Shown here one piece after another: positions 46,976-56,293 of a stretch of DNA of 64,000 nucleotides. The stretch is from Elizabethkingia occulta. Lineage in GTDB: Bacteria; Bacteroidota; Bacteroidia; Flavobacteriales; Weeksellaceae. The stretch covers positions 1-64,000 of the forward strand of contig NZ_MAHX01000020.1 of assembly GCF_002023715.1 (NCBI RefSeq). The letters are read 5' to 3'. Under the pieces are notes generated by a model that saw only the letters and a list, made by a program, of their open reading frames with translations, ran no database searches and was not told where the DNA came from. Made by a program: the position numbers and the translations under genes. Within the stretch, counting starts at the first letter, position 1. Each line of letters opens with the position of its first letter.

Positions 46976-47647
46976 TTGTTCGTTTTCGATATTTTTCAAT
47001 TGTTGAAGATTTCTAGAAAGCTTTTTCATCAATATGCCGTAAATAAGCTTGTAGTATAATAATATTAGCAGTACACATACAATACAGGAAATAATAATTC
47101 CTACAATAAAGCCGGCATATTTACTATCACTAATCTGTATATGCTGTTGTTGTATATAGATTACCGGGAACAAAGTGATGAGTAGCAAGAAGCACAGTAA
47201 AAACAAAATATTAACCAGTATAAAACGATTAACCGATTTCTTGAAAGAAATAATCTGCAGGATAAAACTTTTAAGATTACTTTCTACATCTATCTTTTTA
47301 TATTTTCGGAAGAAAACCCAGACATAGAAAAGAATTATGAGAAGGCTGATCATTTTAAATACAAAGTAGATGTTGTGGAAAGTTGCTTTTACATTTTCGT
47401 TAATCTGTATTCCCAGCTGAGAAAGCTGAGTGAAATAAGCATCTCCGTTCTCATGACGTAGCCACGCAGAAATATTAAGGATAAGGAAAAGTGCAAATTC
47501 AGCAACGCTGACCCAGAAAATAAATTTCACATAATTACGCGATTTCTTATTCAAGATTTCCAATATCTCCGAATCCTGATACTTAGGGCCTGTTTCCTGT
47601 TTTTGCCAGGCATTTTTCAGTTGGTCTATGTCAAAATCATTCTGCAT
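46973..47647 (-). CDS. Membrane protein, possible anti-sigma partner
   Basis: A 224-residue protein with a short N-terminal cytosolic part (QNDFDIDQLKNAWQKQE) and four hydrophobic helices (about 36-60, 92-112, 137-162 and 176-200). Its start lies inside the end of the ECF sigma gene by 11 bases, so the two are coupled, and this order is common for sigma-factor/anti-sigma pairs. It lacks a visible zinc-binding HxxxCxxC motif, so the anti-sigma role is an inference from context. Confidence 0.7.
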   Translation of the reverse strand: MQNDFDIDQLKNAWQKQETGPKYQDSEILEILNKKSRNYVKFIFWVSVAEFALFLILNISAWLRHENGDAYFTQLSQLGIQINENVKATFHNIYFVFKMISLLIILFYVWVFFRKYKKIDVESNLKSFILQIISFKKSVNRFILVNILFLLCFLLLITLFPVIYIQQQHIQISDSKYAGFIVGIIISCIVCVLLILLYYKLIYGILMKKLSRNLQQLKNIENEQ

Positions 47648-48131
47648 GTTGGGTCATTAAGTCTTTTAGAGTTTTTTTCAATCGGTTCATCTTTACACGG
47701 GCATTCACTTCTGTAATCCCAATATTTTCAGCAATATCTTTATAAGGTATATCGTCCAGATACATCATTACAATAGCTCTGTCAATATCTCCCAGCATTT
47801 TAATAACTTTATAAAGCAGGGTTATTTGTTGCTGGTTATCATCATTATCATCGTCTATTGGCTGATGAAAATCTGCCAGTTCATCGGTTTTAACAGTTCT
47901 GGTTGTCTTTCTGAATAATGTAATGGCTGTATTAAGTGCTACACGATACATCCAGGTTGATATTTTAGAGTTTCCTTTGAATGTGTCGTAAGAACGCCAC
48001 AATTGTAACACGATTTCCTGAAAAAGATCTTGCTGATCATCGGGCGTGTTGGTATACATCCTTGCCACTTTAATGATCAGGCCTTGGTTTTCTTTAACCA
48101 GTTTAGAGAAATCTTTTTCCTTCTGTGACAT
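47637..48131 (-). CDS. ECF-type sigma-70 family factor
   Basis: A 164-residue sigma factor with region 2 (about 10-75: YTNTPDDQQDLFQEIVLQLWRS and the STWMYRVALNTAI helix) and region 4 (about 110-160: RAIVMMYLDDIPYKDIAENIG and NARVKMNRLKKTLK). No region 1.1 or 3. It is followed by an overlapping membrane protein gene, its probable regulator. The target promoters are not predictable from this window. Confidence 0.92.
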   Translation of the reverse strand: MSQKEKDFSKLVKENQGLIIKVARMYTNTPDDQQDLFQEIVLQLWRSYDTFKGNSKISTWMYRVALNTAITLFRKTTRTVKTDELADFHQPIDDDNDDNQQQITLLYKVIKMLGDIDRAIVMMYLDDIPYKDIAENIGITEVNARVKMNRLKKTLKDLMTQHAE

Positions 48132-48307
48132 TTATTTTTTTCAGAAAGTGATGAATGGTGAAATTTTTTCACGAAGATAGAAAAAAAGACATAATTACTT
48201 GCCAGTTTGTGACTGATACTTTATAGTTTTTGTGAAATAATGAATACAATTACAATCTTTAGATTTTGTAATTCGTTGTCCCGACTGTTTAATTGAGAGG
48301 AAAACTA

Positions 48308-48315
48308 TATCTTTG
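48308..48315 (+). promoter_or_regulatory. -7 promoter element TATCTTTG for RNase P RNA
   Basis: Exact TAnnTTTG match ending three bases before the first base of the RNA helix P1, the distance expected between a -7 box and the transcription start. Confidence 0.75.
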
Positions 48316-48317
48316 CA

Positions 48318-48623
48318 GCCGACAAGCGCGGCCTGTTGATCCGTAAGGGTAGGAAAGTCCGGACACCATAGGGCAGCATAGCGGTTAATGGCCGTCATCC
48401 GTGAGGGTAGGACAAGTGCAACAGAAAGCAAGTACAGTTCGGCTGTAGTGAAACCAGGTAAACTCTATGTGGTGCAATGCTATGTATACCGGCAATTAAG
48501 GGCGGCTCGTCCAATGCCGGGGGGTAAGCAGCTACATCGTATCGGCAACGGTACGGGCAGATAAATAACAGGCATCCCGCTCCCAAGGGAGCGGGATACA
48601 GAATCCGGCTTATAGCGCTTGTC
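48318..48623 (+). ncRNA. rnpB: RNase P RNA component, type A
   Basis: About 306 bases of catalytic RNA for 5' maturation of tRNA. The conserved core AGGAAAGTCCGGAC, CATAGGGCA (P4 and its neighbours), the segment CAACAGAAAGCAAG, and the 3' part ACAGAATCCGGCTTAT are all present. The ends pair: GACAAGCGC at 48321-48329 with GCGCTTGTC at 48615-48623 forms helix P1. A GC-rich hairpin CATCCCGCTCCC / GGGAGCGGGAT at 48572-48596 lies just before the 3' core. A T run follows directly, so P1 may double as terminator. Confidence 0.97.
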
Positions 48624-48626
48624 TTT

Positions 48627-49496
48627 TTATTTTTCGTTTTCCAGACTGGTCTTAGAGGCTTCCAATTCACTGGCTTCTTCATCACTAAGGACAGGAAACT
48701 TTAAATCCATTTTTTCCAGAGTCTGTGTTATAATCTGACAGGCAGTAAGTCTTGTAAACCATTTATTATCGGCTGGTAATATATGCCAAGGTGCATATTC
48801 TGTAGATGTTTCGTTAATGGCTTCTTCATAAGCCTTTTGATATTTATCCCAAAGGGCCCTTTCTTTAAGGTCGCCTGAGGAAAACTTCCAATTTTTTTCC
48901 GGTTCATTAATGCGGTCTAAGAGACGCTTTTTCTGTTCATCTTTAGAAACATGAAGGAAAAACTTTATGACTTTTGTTCCATTTTCGGATAGGTGCTTTT
49001 CAAAATTACGGATACTTTCGTAGCGGTTGTTCCAGAATTTATCGTCAAAGTCTTTAACATCTTTCCATACTTTCTCACCCAGATTGTATTCCGGATGTAC
49101 CTTGCAAATCAGAACACTTTCATAATGAGAACGGTTGAAAATTCCAATTTTTCCCTTTTCAGGTAGTGCAAGATAATGCCTCCATAGAAAATCGTGTGTA
49201 TATTCTTTTGAGCTTGGTGTTTTAAAACTGGTAACCTGACAACCTTGTGGATTAATACCACTCATAACATGTTCTATAAGACTGTCTTTTCCTGCAGCAT
49301 CCATAGCCTGAATGATAATCAGAAGAGACTTGCTTCCGTCTGCATATAACTTTTCCTGAAGCTTATGAAGTTTCTTTTTTTCTTCATCCAGTAAAGTTAT
49401 TCCTTCGTCTTTGGTCATTTTACCCTCGTATCGGGTTGATGTTTTTTTTATAGAAAATTTGTCTTCAGCAATAAAGTCGTTCAAATCTTTACTCAT
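48627..49496 (-). CDS. ppk2: Polyphosphate kinase 2 family protein
   Basis: A 289-residue kinase using polyphosphate to phosphorylate nucleotides. Walker A-like DAAGKDS sits in LLIIIQAMDAAGKDSLIEHV, followed by WRHYLALPEKGKIGIFNRSHYE (Walker B and lid) and LHVSKDEQKKRLLDRI. Whether it acts on AMP, ADP or GDP cannot be told without alignment. The stop codon lies inside the T run that follows rnpB, so the two convergent genes are packed end to end. Confidence 0.93.
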   Translation of the reverse strand: MSKDLNDFIAEDKFSIKKTSTRYEGKMTKDEGITLLDEEKKKLHKLQEKLYADGSKSLLIIIQAMDAAGKDSLIEHVMSGINPQGCQVTSFKTPSSKEYTHDFLWRHYLALPEKGKIGIFNRSHYESVLICKVHPEYNLGEKVWKDVKDFDDKFWNNRYESIRNFEKHLSENGTKVIKFFLHVSKDEQKKRLLDRINEPEKNWKFSSGDLKERALWDKYQKAYEEAINETSTEYAPWHILPADNKWFTRLTACQIITQTLEKMDLKFPVLSDEEASELEASKTSLENEK

Positions 49497-49639
49497 ATAT
49501 TTTTGTATTTATATAAAGATAAAAATATTTTTTAAGAAATACTTTGAAATTAGAGGTTTGGAGGTGATATTGAATATTCTTTTTTATGAGTAAATAGAGT
49601 ATCTGTAATGGAAATAATATTTTTGAGAAGTAGTAACAC

Positions 49640-50845
49640 TCAGATTTTATAGCCACTTAGTGCTTGCTTCAGTAGCTTAGTGTATTTTGAAGGGCTGACT
49701 TTTGTTAATGTTATAGAATTACATCCATTAAAACTGGCAAAGCGTTCTATAGCTTCGGCAAAAACTCCAATCCATGATTCAATATCGATATTGGTATTCT
49801 CAATATGCATGTTTATAAGCTCAAGCTTTTTAATGCTTCTATGCGCCTTACAGTCGACCCTGCCAATAAATGTATTTCCGTATAAAATAGGTAAACAGAA
49901 ATATCCATATTGCCTTTTTTCTTTAGGTAAATAACATTCAAGACGAAAATCAAAATTGAAAAGTTGTTTAAAACGGTCGCGATGGATAAGTGAGTTATCA
50001 AAAGGAGATAAAAGTTTAATTTCTGAGGAAGAAGAGTCTGTTTCTTTTTCGATTAAATCCTTGCGGATGTACATTGGAGAAATCCCGGTGGTTTCTGTTT
50101 TTTGTATTATTTTATCCTCAACCATCGATTGTAGGACTTGTTCCACGTTTTTTCTTAAAATAGAGTCTGATCTAAGGTGGGTTATTTGCTTTAGGGTAGT
50201 GAGTCCATAGGCACGAAGATGTGTTTTGACCAGATATTCTGCAAGTTCAGTGGGAGTTGGCATTGTTAAGTCAATCGTTTCAGGCAATACCCTTTCACTA
50301 ATATCATATATTTTCTGCATACCATCGCGGCCGCTAATCATGAGATCACCTTGCATAAAAAGTCTTTCAAGGGCAAGTTTTGCAGGTTTCCAATTCCACC
50401 AGCTTCCTGCGGTTTTTTTCTCATTCTCGAAATCTTTAGCTTTTTTGGGATCTTCAGTGCGAATAGTATCTATTACATATTGCATGACTTTGGGATCGGC
50501 ATTATAATACTGAGATTGATTATTTTTGAAACTCAACATTTGGGGTAAAGCATACCGGTAGTCTTTCATAGGGAGATATGATGCTGCGTGAAACCAATAT
50601 TCAAATATTTTGCGCTCTTTTAGCAAATCGTCCAGATAATTTGTTTTGTAATCATCTATTCTTGACCATAAAGTATGATGATGAGCACGCTCAACGACTG
50701 ATAAAGTATCTATTTGTACGTAGCCGAGATGTTCCAAAGCATTGAGTACAGCATTCTTGCCTGTTCCGAATATAGGAGTTTGAGCCAATCCCTGGCTTTC
50801 TAATGTTATTAGTTGAAGATCCTGTAGTGTCAGTGTTTTTTTCAT
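49640..50845 (-). CDS. YcaQ-like winged-helix DNA glycosylase
   Basis: A 401-residue protein from the ATG at 50845; the frame could extend upstream to 50896 but the normal family start fits better. It belongs to the HTH_42/AlkX (YcaQ) family, with QIDTLSVVERAHHHTLWSRI near residue 40: QID is the QxD catalytic motif used by Escherichia coli YcaQ to unhook interstrand crosslinks. The family is linked to repair of nitrogen-mustard type damage. Single-gene unit. Confidence 0.88.
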   Translation of the reverse strand: MKKTLTLQDLQLITLESQGLAQTPIFGTGKNAVLNALEHLGYVQIDTLSVVERAHHHTLWSRIDDYKTNYLDDLLKERKIFEYWFHAASYLPMKDYRYALPQMLSFKNNQSQYYNADPKVMQYVIDTIRTEDPKKAKDFENEKKTAGSWWNWKPAKLALERLFMQGDLMISGRDGMQKIYDISERVLPETIDLTMPTPTELAEYLVKTHLRAYGLTTLKQITHLRSDSILRKNVEQVLQSMVEDKIIQKTETTGISPMYIRKDLIEKETDSSSSEIKLLSPFDNSLIHRDRFKQLFNFDFRLECYLPKEKRQYGYFCLPILYGNTFIGRVDCKAHRSIKKLELINMHIENTNIDIESWIGVFAEAIERFASFNGCNSITLTKVSPSKYTKLLKQALSGYKI

Positions 50846-50943
50846 ATTTTCTTTTGTCCGCTGTTTAGCAAAGCTAAAATACAATTGTGACAACAATATG
50901 TCAGTAGAAAAAATCGGACTTAGAATATCATATTACTGAAAAT

Positions 50944-50972
50944 AAAAAAACACCTTAATCAAGGTGTTTTTC
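50944..50972. terminator. Terminator between DUF1573 and YcaQ-like genes
   Basis: Stem AAAAACACCTT / AAGGTGTTTTT with loop AATC and flanking A and T runs. It ends the minus-strand DUF1573 gene. Confidence 0.88.
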
Positions 50973-50988
50973 TTATCTCTGGTTTCTT

Positions 50989-51366
50989 TTACTTTTTGTT
51001 AGAAGGAGTTACGTTTCCTGCAATCCAGATTACGCTTCTCTGGCTTTCCGGATCATTGGAATAAACCTCGATTAGCTTTTTAAAAGTTCCTGTAAATTTA
51101 GTGTCATAGCCAACTTTTAGTTTTGCACTTTTCCCCGGAAGGATAGGATCCTTACTCCATTGTGGTGTTGTACATCCGCAAGAAGCTTTTACATTTGTAA
51201 GGATAAGAGGCTTGTCTCCTGTATTGGTGATGGTGAAGAACCTTTCTCCGTTTGAGTTCTGTGCAATGTCACCATATTCTAATGTCGTTTTGTCAAAGGC
51301 TATAGACTGAGCAGAAACTGCTGCAAATGCACCAGTTAAAAACAATCCTAAAAATAATTTTTTCAT
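50989..51366 (-). CDS. DUF1573 domain protein
   Basis: A 125-residue secreted protein with a signal peptide (about 1-19, ending VSAQ) and one DUF1573 immunoglobulin-like domain (IAQNSNGERFFTITNTGDKPL, NVKASCGCTTPQW, LKVGYDTKFTGTF). The CGCT stretch is typical of the family, which is abundant in Bacteroidota and of unknown function. It has its own terminator and lies head to head with valS. Confidence 0.9.
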   Translation of the reverse strand: MKKLFLGLFLTGAFAAVSAQSIAFDKTTLEYGDIAQNSNGERFFTITNTGDKPLILTNVKASCGCTTPQWSKDPILPGKSAKLKVGYDTKFTGTFKKLIEVYSNDPESQRSVIWIAGNVTPSNKK

Positions 51367-51452
51367 TTCGAATGAATTTTTATAAGGTTAGTTTAAATAA
51401 CAAAATTAGTCAATTATTTGGTACTGAGTTTTTATTTTCATCTCCTTTCCCG

Positions 51453-51460
51453 TATTTTTG
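51453..51460 (+). promoter_or_regulatory. -7 promoter element TATTTTTG for valS
   Basis: Exact TAnnTTTG match 35 bases before the valS ATG at 51496. It lies inside a longer frame starting at 51418, which supports the shorter start. Confidence 0.5.
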
Positions 51461-51495
51461 CAACTTATCTCATAAAAACATTAATTATCAAACTA

Positions 51496-54111
51496 ATGGA
51501 AATTTCCGACAAGTACAATCCGCAACAAGCAGAACAAAAGTGGTACCAATATTGGCAGGAAAATAAATTTTTTCATTCCGAGCCAGATGAAAGAGAGCCA
51601 TATACTGTCGTCATACCACCTCCAAATGTGACAGGGATTTTGCACATGGGGCATATGCTTAATAATACATTACAGGATGTACTAGTTCGTCGTGCACGTA
51701 TGCGTGGTTATAATGCATGCTGGGTTCCCGGAACAGATCATGCTTCTATTGCTACAGAAGCTAAAGTAGTAGCTAAATTGAAAGCTGAGGGAATTTCTAA
51801 GCAGGATATCGGGCGCGAGAAGTTTTTAGAGCATGCCTGGGACTGGACGCACCAATATGGTGGAACAATTCTGGAGCAGTTAAAAAAATTAGGATGCTCT
51901 TGTGACTGGGACAGAACCCGTTTCACAATGGAAGATGATCTGTCTAAAGCAGTTATCAAAGTATTCGTGGATCTTTATAATAAAGGACTTGTTTACCGTG
52001 GTTATAAAATGGTAAACTGGGATCCGGAAGCAAAAACAAATATCTCTGATGAGGAGGTAATCTATAAAGAGCAAAACGGTAAATTATATTTCCTGAAATA
52101 TCAGATCGTAGGTTCAGATGAGTTCCTTACAGTTGCTACAACACGTCCGGAAACAATATTTGGCGATACTGCTGTATGTATCAATCCTAATGACGAACGT
52201 TATACACATCTGAAAGGTAAAAAAGTAATTGTACCAATTGTAGGGCGTGAAGTTCCTATTATTGAAGACGATTATGTTGATATAGAATTTGGTACCGGAG
52301 CATTGAAGATTACTCCGGCTCATGATATCAATGACTACGAAATTGGCCAGCGTCACCAGTTAGAGATTATAGACTCTATGGACGATAATGCTGTTCTTAA
52401 TGAAAACGGGAAGCACTATCAAGGCAAAGACAGATTTACAGTAAGAAAAGAAATTGCGAAAGAGCTTGAAGAAAAAGGTCTTTTTTTGAAATCTGAAGAC
52501 TATCTGAATAAAGTAGGTACATCCGAAAGAACAGGAGCCGTAATAGAGCCGAAAATCTCTGTACAGTGGTTCCTGAAGATGAGTGAAATGGCAAAGCCTG
52601 CGTTGGATGTTGTAATGGATGATGAAGTTAAATTCTATCCGGAGAAATTCAAGAATACCTATAGACACTGGATGGAGAATGTACACGACTGGAATATATC
52701 CCGCCAGCTATGGTGGGGGCACAGAATTCCGGCCTATTATTATGCATCTGGTGAGAACGATTTTGTAGTTGCTGAAACGATTGAAGCAGCATTAGAACTT
52801 GCAAAACAAAAAACGGGTAATGCAGAACTAACAACTGATAACCTAAGACAGGATGAAGATGCATTAGATACATGGTTCTCTGCATGGTTATGGCCAATGT
52901 CAGTATTCGATGGTATTACTGAACCAGACAATAAAGATATCAATTATTACTATCCGACTTCGGATTTGGTAACTGGACCAGACATTATCTTCTTCTGGGT
53001 AGCCCGTATGATTATGGCCGGATTAGAATTCAAAAACCAGGTTCCGTTTAAAAATGTATACTTTACCGGAATTGTAAGAGATAAACAGCGTCGTAAGATG
53101 TCTAAATCTTTAGGAAACTCTCCGGATCCGATTGAACTAATGGATAAATATGGTTCTGATGGTGTAAGAGTAGGGATTTTGTTAAGCTCGGCGGCAGGTA
53201 ATGACCTTATGTTCGATGAAGATTTAATGCTTCAGGGACGTAATTTTGCAACTAAAATTTGGAATGCGTTCAAGCTGACACAAAACTGGAAGAAAGAGGA
53301 TAAAGAGATTTCTGAGGAAAGTGCACAAGCTATCGAATGGTTTGAAGCAGAATTCAATAAGACCGTTGCTGCAATTAATGACCAGTTTGAGAAGTTCAGA
53401 ATTTCTGATGCATTACATTTATTGTATAAATTAGTTTGGGACGATTTCTGCTCATGGTACCTGGAAATTGTAAAACCAAACTATGGGGAGGCTATCAGTC
53501 AGCAGGTATATGACAAAACAATAGAGTTCTTCGGAAATCTAATGAAGTTCTTGCATCCTTTCATGCCATTCCTGACAGAAGAGATTTGGCAGGCGATTGC
53601 AGAGAGACAAACTTCTGAAGCGCTAATTATTACCCAACAAAATAAGGAAACAGCTTTTGACGCTGATGTTCTTAAAAACTTCGAGCAATCGAAGGAAATC
53701 GTTTCAGGAGTAAGAAACTACCGCCAGAGCAAAGGTATTTCTCCAAGAGAAGAAGTTGAGGTTTATACTAATATTTCTCGGTTCGAAAATGAAGCTGTTA
53801 TCAAAAAACTGGCTAATGTTTCGGAGATTCATTATGCGCAAAAAACGGATAAACCAAGCTTTACATTCCTTGTAGGTGCAGTGGAGTGTTCTATCCCGTT
53901 AAGCGAGAATCTTGATCTGGGTGAGGAGAAAACCAAGACAGAAGAAGAGCTGAAGTATCTGAAAGGTTTCCTTATCTCCGTTGAAAAGAAGCTTAGTAAT
54001 GAAAAATTCATGGCTGGAGCTCCACAACAAGTTGTAGATAATGAGCTGAAAAAACAAAAAGATGCTCAGGATAAAATAACATTATTGGAAGAGAAACTGA
54101 AAACTCTTTAA
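51496..54111 (+). CDS. valS: Valyl-tRNA synthetase
   Basis: An 871-residue class Ia synthetase from the ATG at 51496, giving the normal [18 protein letters not shown] start; the frame at 51418 would add 26 residues not in the family. Motifs are HMGHM (HIGH) in the N-terminal part, the editing domain with [21 protein letters not shown] in [10 protein letters not shown], and a C-terminal coiled coil (about 805-871). Ends near the branched hairpin that precedes the GIY-YIG remnant. Confidence 0.97.
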   Translation: MEISDKYNPQQAEQKWYQYWQENKFFHSEPDEREPYTVVIPPPNVTGILHMGHMLNNTLQDVLVRRARMRGYNACWVPGTDHASIATEAKVVAKLKAEGISKQDIGREKFLEHAWDWTHQYGGTILEQLKKLGCSCDWDRTRFTMEDDLSKAVIKVFVDLYNKGLVYRGYKMVNWDPEAKTNISDEEVIYKEQNGKLYFLKYQIVGSDEFLTVATTRPETIFGDTAVCINPNDERYTHLKGKKVIVPIVGREVPIIEDDYVDIEFGTGALKITPAHDINDYEIGQRHQLEIIDSMDDNAVLNENGKHYQGKDRFTVRKEIAKELEEKGLFLKSEDYLNKVGTSERTGAVIEPKISVQWFLKMSEMAKPALDVVMDDEVKFYPEKFKNTYRHWMENVHDWNISRQLWWGHRIPAYYYASGENDFVVAETIEAALELAKQKTGNAELTTDNLRQDEDALDTWFSAWLWPMSVFDGITEPDNKDINYYYPTSDLVTGPDIIFFWVARMIMAGLEFKNQVPFKNVYFTGIVRDKQRRKMSKSLGNSPDPIELMDKYGSDGVRVGILLSSAAGNDLMFDEDLMLQGRNFATKIWNAFKLTQNWKKEDKEISEESAQAIEWFEAEFNKTVAAINDQFEKFRISDALHLLYKLVWDDFCSWYLEIVKPNYGEAISQQVYDKTIEFFGNLMKFLHPFMPFLTEEIWQAIAERQTSEALIITQQNKETAFDADVLKNFEQSKEIVSGVRNYRQSKGISPREEVEVYTNISRFENEAVIKKLANVSEIHYAQKTDKPSFTFLVGAVECSIPLSENLDLGEEKTKTEEELKYLKGFLISVEKKLSNEKFMAGAPQQVVDNELKKQKDAQDKITLLEEKLKTL

Positions 54112-54124
54112 AAATTATAAAAAT

Positions 54125-54186
54125 GTTTCGACTTAGTAAAGTGTAGACTTTGTGTCACGCTGAGCGAAGTCGAAGCGTTTTTTTTT
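54125..54186 (+). terminator. Long stem-loop and T run after valS
   Basis: GTTTCGACTT at 54125-54134 pairs with AAGTCGAAGC at 54167-54176 (one G-T wobble), followed by a nine-base T run. The loop includes a smaller hairpin and part of the left inverted repeat of the GIY-YIG element, so this terminator may be built from the element's end. Confidence 0.65.
54154..54175. repeat. Left inverted repeat of GIY-YIG element
   Basis: GTCACGCTGAGCGAAGTCGAAG here is an imperfect reverse complement of 54551-54573 (about 18 of 23 positions, one gap). The motif lies outside the gene on this side. Confidence 0.75.
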
Positions 54187-54214
54187 ATCATAAAATATTT
54201 TGTAAATTTCTTTC

Positions 54215-54572
54215 ATGTTCCTGATTAATAGTCGGATATTGAAAGAGTATTATGTTTATATTATTAAGTGTGCAGATAACTCCTATTATACAGGAGTTAC
54301 AAGAGATTTGTTACAACGCTTGCAACAACATGAATCAGGATATAATCCCAAAAGTTATACACATAATCGTAGACCTGTTAGATTAGTTTACTATTGTGTA
54401 TTTTCAGATATAAATGATGCAATTTTATTTTAAAGGCTGGAGTAGAAAAAAGAAAGAAGCTTTGATAGATGAAAATTTTAATAAACTTAAAGAATTATCC
54501 GCTTGCATGAACAATACACACTTTATTAACTATCAAAAAGATAAAGAAGACTTCGACTCTGGCTCAGCCTGA
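54215..54572 (+). pseudogene. GIY-YIG nuclease domain gene, frameshifted
   Basis: The first frame (54215-54433) encodes a GIY-YIG domain start, EYYVYIIKCADNSYYTGVT, followed by RLVYYCVFSDINDAI, and stops. The next frame, from about 54429, carries the usual family end KGWSRKKKEALIDENF and closes at 54572. The residues normally joining them (an EFEKQ-like stretch) are missing, so a deletion of roughly 11-13 bases with frameshift is likely. Intact relatives are about 85-100 residues and belong to the UvrC/URI-type single-domain nucleases. The last codons encode DFDSGSA and coincide with the right inverted repeat. Confidence 0.85.
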
Positions 54573-54573
54573 C
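54551..54573. repeat. Right inverted repeat of GIY-YIG element
   Basis: CTTCGACTCTGGCTCAGCCTGAC, imperfect reverse complement of the left copy at 54154-54175. It overlaps the last codons and stop of the GIY-YIG gene. Confidence 0.75.
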
Positions 54574-54641
54574 AATTTTGCTGAATAATTTTGGCGGGAT
54601 AGTTGTAAATAAACATTATCTTTAATTATTATTGAATCGTA

Positions 54642-55283
54642 ATGAATCATATAGAAAACATACAGAAGCTTTTTTCTAAGAATTTTGTAGAGTCACCATT
54701 GCTGGAAAGTTTTGATGCAGGAAAACTGGTAATTACTACAGGAGAAATTGTGGCCAGTGATCCACTGATTACACCAGATAAGGAGGCTTTTGATCAACAA
54801 TTTCCAACAGGGGAATTTGCTGTAAACATCCATAAAGAAAGAGAAAGTAATTGTGTTGCTTATGCTGAAGTCGTATTTCAGGAAGCTAAGATTACAGATT
54901 GGAAACTGGCAACAACAAAAGGGCAGAACGTAAAAGATTTAGCCGAAGGAGAAGTATTCGGATATCCTGTAGAAAGCGGAATGGGCTGTTTTATGGACTA
55001 TGAAACTCAAAAGTTGCTCAATGCTTTGGAACAGGAAATGTTTGAGAAAAAAGCAGATGATTTTGAAGGAATTTATGCAGAGTTTTTCCATGAGCATTTT
55101 TATGAGCAAGATGGTGCAGTACACCAATATACACTACTAAAACCTTACTCGGATAAAACTAATAACATTTTTGCCTTTGAAGCTGGATTCGGAGAAGGCT
55201 TCTATGCGAGTTATATAGCCTATGATGTAAATGGCATTCCTGTAAAATTAATTACCGAATTTATTGAAATAGTAGTAGATTAG
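54642..55283 (+). CDS. DUF4241 family protein
   Basis: A 213-residue soluble protein. The features GEIVASDPLITPD near the N-terminus and FGYPVESGMGCFMDYET in the middle fit the DUF4241 family, which has no known function. No signal peptide or membrane segment. It is followed 28 bases later by the sugar kinase gene, but a functional link is not evident. Confidence 0.82.
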   Translation: MNHIENIQKLFSKNFVESPLLESFDAGKLVITTGEIVASDPLITPDKEAFDQQFPTGEFAVNIHKERESNCVAYAEVVFQEAKITDWKLATTKGQNVKDLAEGEVFGYPVESGMGCFMDYETQKLLNALEQEMFEKKADDFEGIYAEFFHEHFYEQDGAVHQYTLLKPYSDKTNNIFAFEAGFGEGFYASYIAYDVNGIPVKLITEFIEIVVD

Positions 55284-55311
55284 TCCTTGAAATTTTTTTG
55301 ATAGTATTATA

Positions 55312-56202
55312 ATGAAATTTTCAAATCATATACCCAAAATTGTAGTAGTAGGAAGTTCATCAATAGATTTGGTGCTTACAACCGAGCATCATCCGCGTAT
55401 CAATGAAACAGTACTGGCTACCCAAACCGAAAATTTCTTTGGTGGAAAGGGTGCTAATCAGGCTGTAGGAGCCAGCAGGTTAGGAGCAAAGGTATATTTT
55501 GTAGGATGTGTTGGTAAAGATACTAACGGCAAGCATGTACTGGAAAATCTTGTAAATGAAGGTGTAAACGTCAATTTTGTAGAGGAAAATTCCGATTATC
55601 CTACTGGTACGGCCTATGTTACTTCTGCGCATGGCAAGATCAGTATTATAGTTGCACCGGCTGCTAATAATTTTATAACTACAGCTGATATAGACAAAGC
55701 TGAAGCAGAAATTGCTGAAGCGGATATAGTATTAACGCAGTTGGAAATTCCGGTTGAGGTAGTGGAATATCTTTTTGAAATTTGCAAAAAGCATAATACC
55801 AGAATTGGGCTTTATGCTTCACCTGCAAAGTTTATAGGAGAAGATATTGCAGAGAAAGCAAATTTTATTGTAATTAAAAGTAATGATTTGTCTGTTGTAT
55901 TCGGAGAAGAAGGACGTGATAAAGTCCTGAAAAAACTACCGAATAAATTATTTATTCGCGACGATACTAACTCTACAGTTTATTTTAATGGAGAGGAAAT
56001 GAAGTACTATCGTAACGCACCGGATACTATTGCATATAAAATGGGGATGGGAGATGCATTTACTTCAGGTTTTGCAATTGCTCTTTGCCATGGAAATGAA
56101 ATAGATGAATGTGTAAGATTTGGTAATGAGGTGTCTTTGAAAGCATCTGCTAATAAAGGTTCTCAGAAGGGATTGCCATATTTGAAAGATTTCAGTTTTT
56201 AA
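55312..56202 (+). CDS. PfkB family carbohydrate kinase, ribokinase-like
   Basis: A 296-residue kinase. The N-terminal signature FFGGKGANQAVGASRLG is ribokinase-like, and the C-terminal signature GMGDAFTSGFA keeps the catalytic Asp, though the usual GAGD has Met in place of Ala. The VGSSSIDLVL start also fits. Substrate is probably ribose or a nucleoside, but adjacent genes do not confirm it. Ends at a clear terminator. Confidence 0.88.
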   Translation: MKFSNHIPKIVVVGSSSIDLVLTTEHHPRINETVLATQTENFFGGKGANQAVGASRLGAKVYFVGCVGKDTNGKHVLENLVNEGVNVNFVEENSDYPTGTAYVTSAHGKISIIVAPAANNFITTADIDKAEAEIAEADIVLTQLEIPVEVVEYLFEICKKHNTRIGLYASPAKFIGEDIAEKANFIVIKSNDLSVVFGEEGRDKVLKKLPNKLFIRDDTNSTVYFNGEEMKYYRNAPDTIAYKMGMGDAFTSGFAIALCHGNEIDECVRFGNEVSLKASANKGSQKGLPYLKDFSF

Positions 56203-56253
56203 GCTATTTACTGCATACAGAAAGTCTGAATAAAATATATTATATTGAGAATA

Positions 56254-56279
56254 AAAATCCACCTTTAAGTGGATTTTTT
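56254..56279 (+). terminator. Rho-independent terminator after the sugar kinase
   Basis: Stem AAAAATCCACCTT / AAGTGGATTTTTT with T run; it lies immediately before the next gene. Confidence 0.88.
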
Positions 56280-56293
56280 CTTTTACCAAAGAT

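Noticed and set aside
48195-48685. Two minus-strand reading frames across the RNase P RNA
   Set aside because: They lie antisense to a well-defined structured RNA and have low-complexity composition without family features.
51418-51495. Longer start for valS
   Set aside because: The extra 26 residues are absent from valyl-tRNA synthetases and cover a promoter element.
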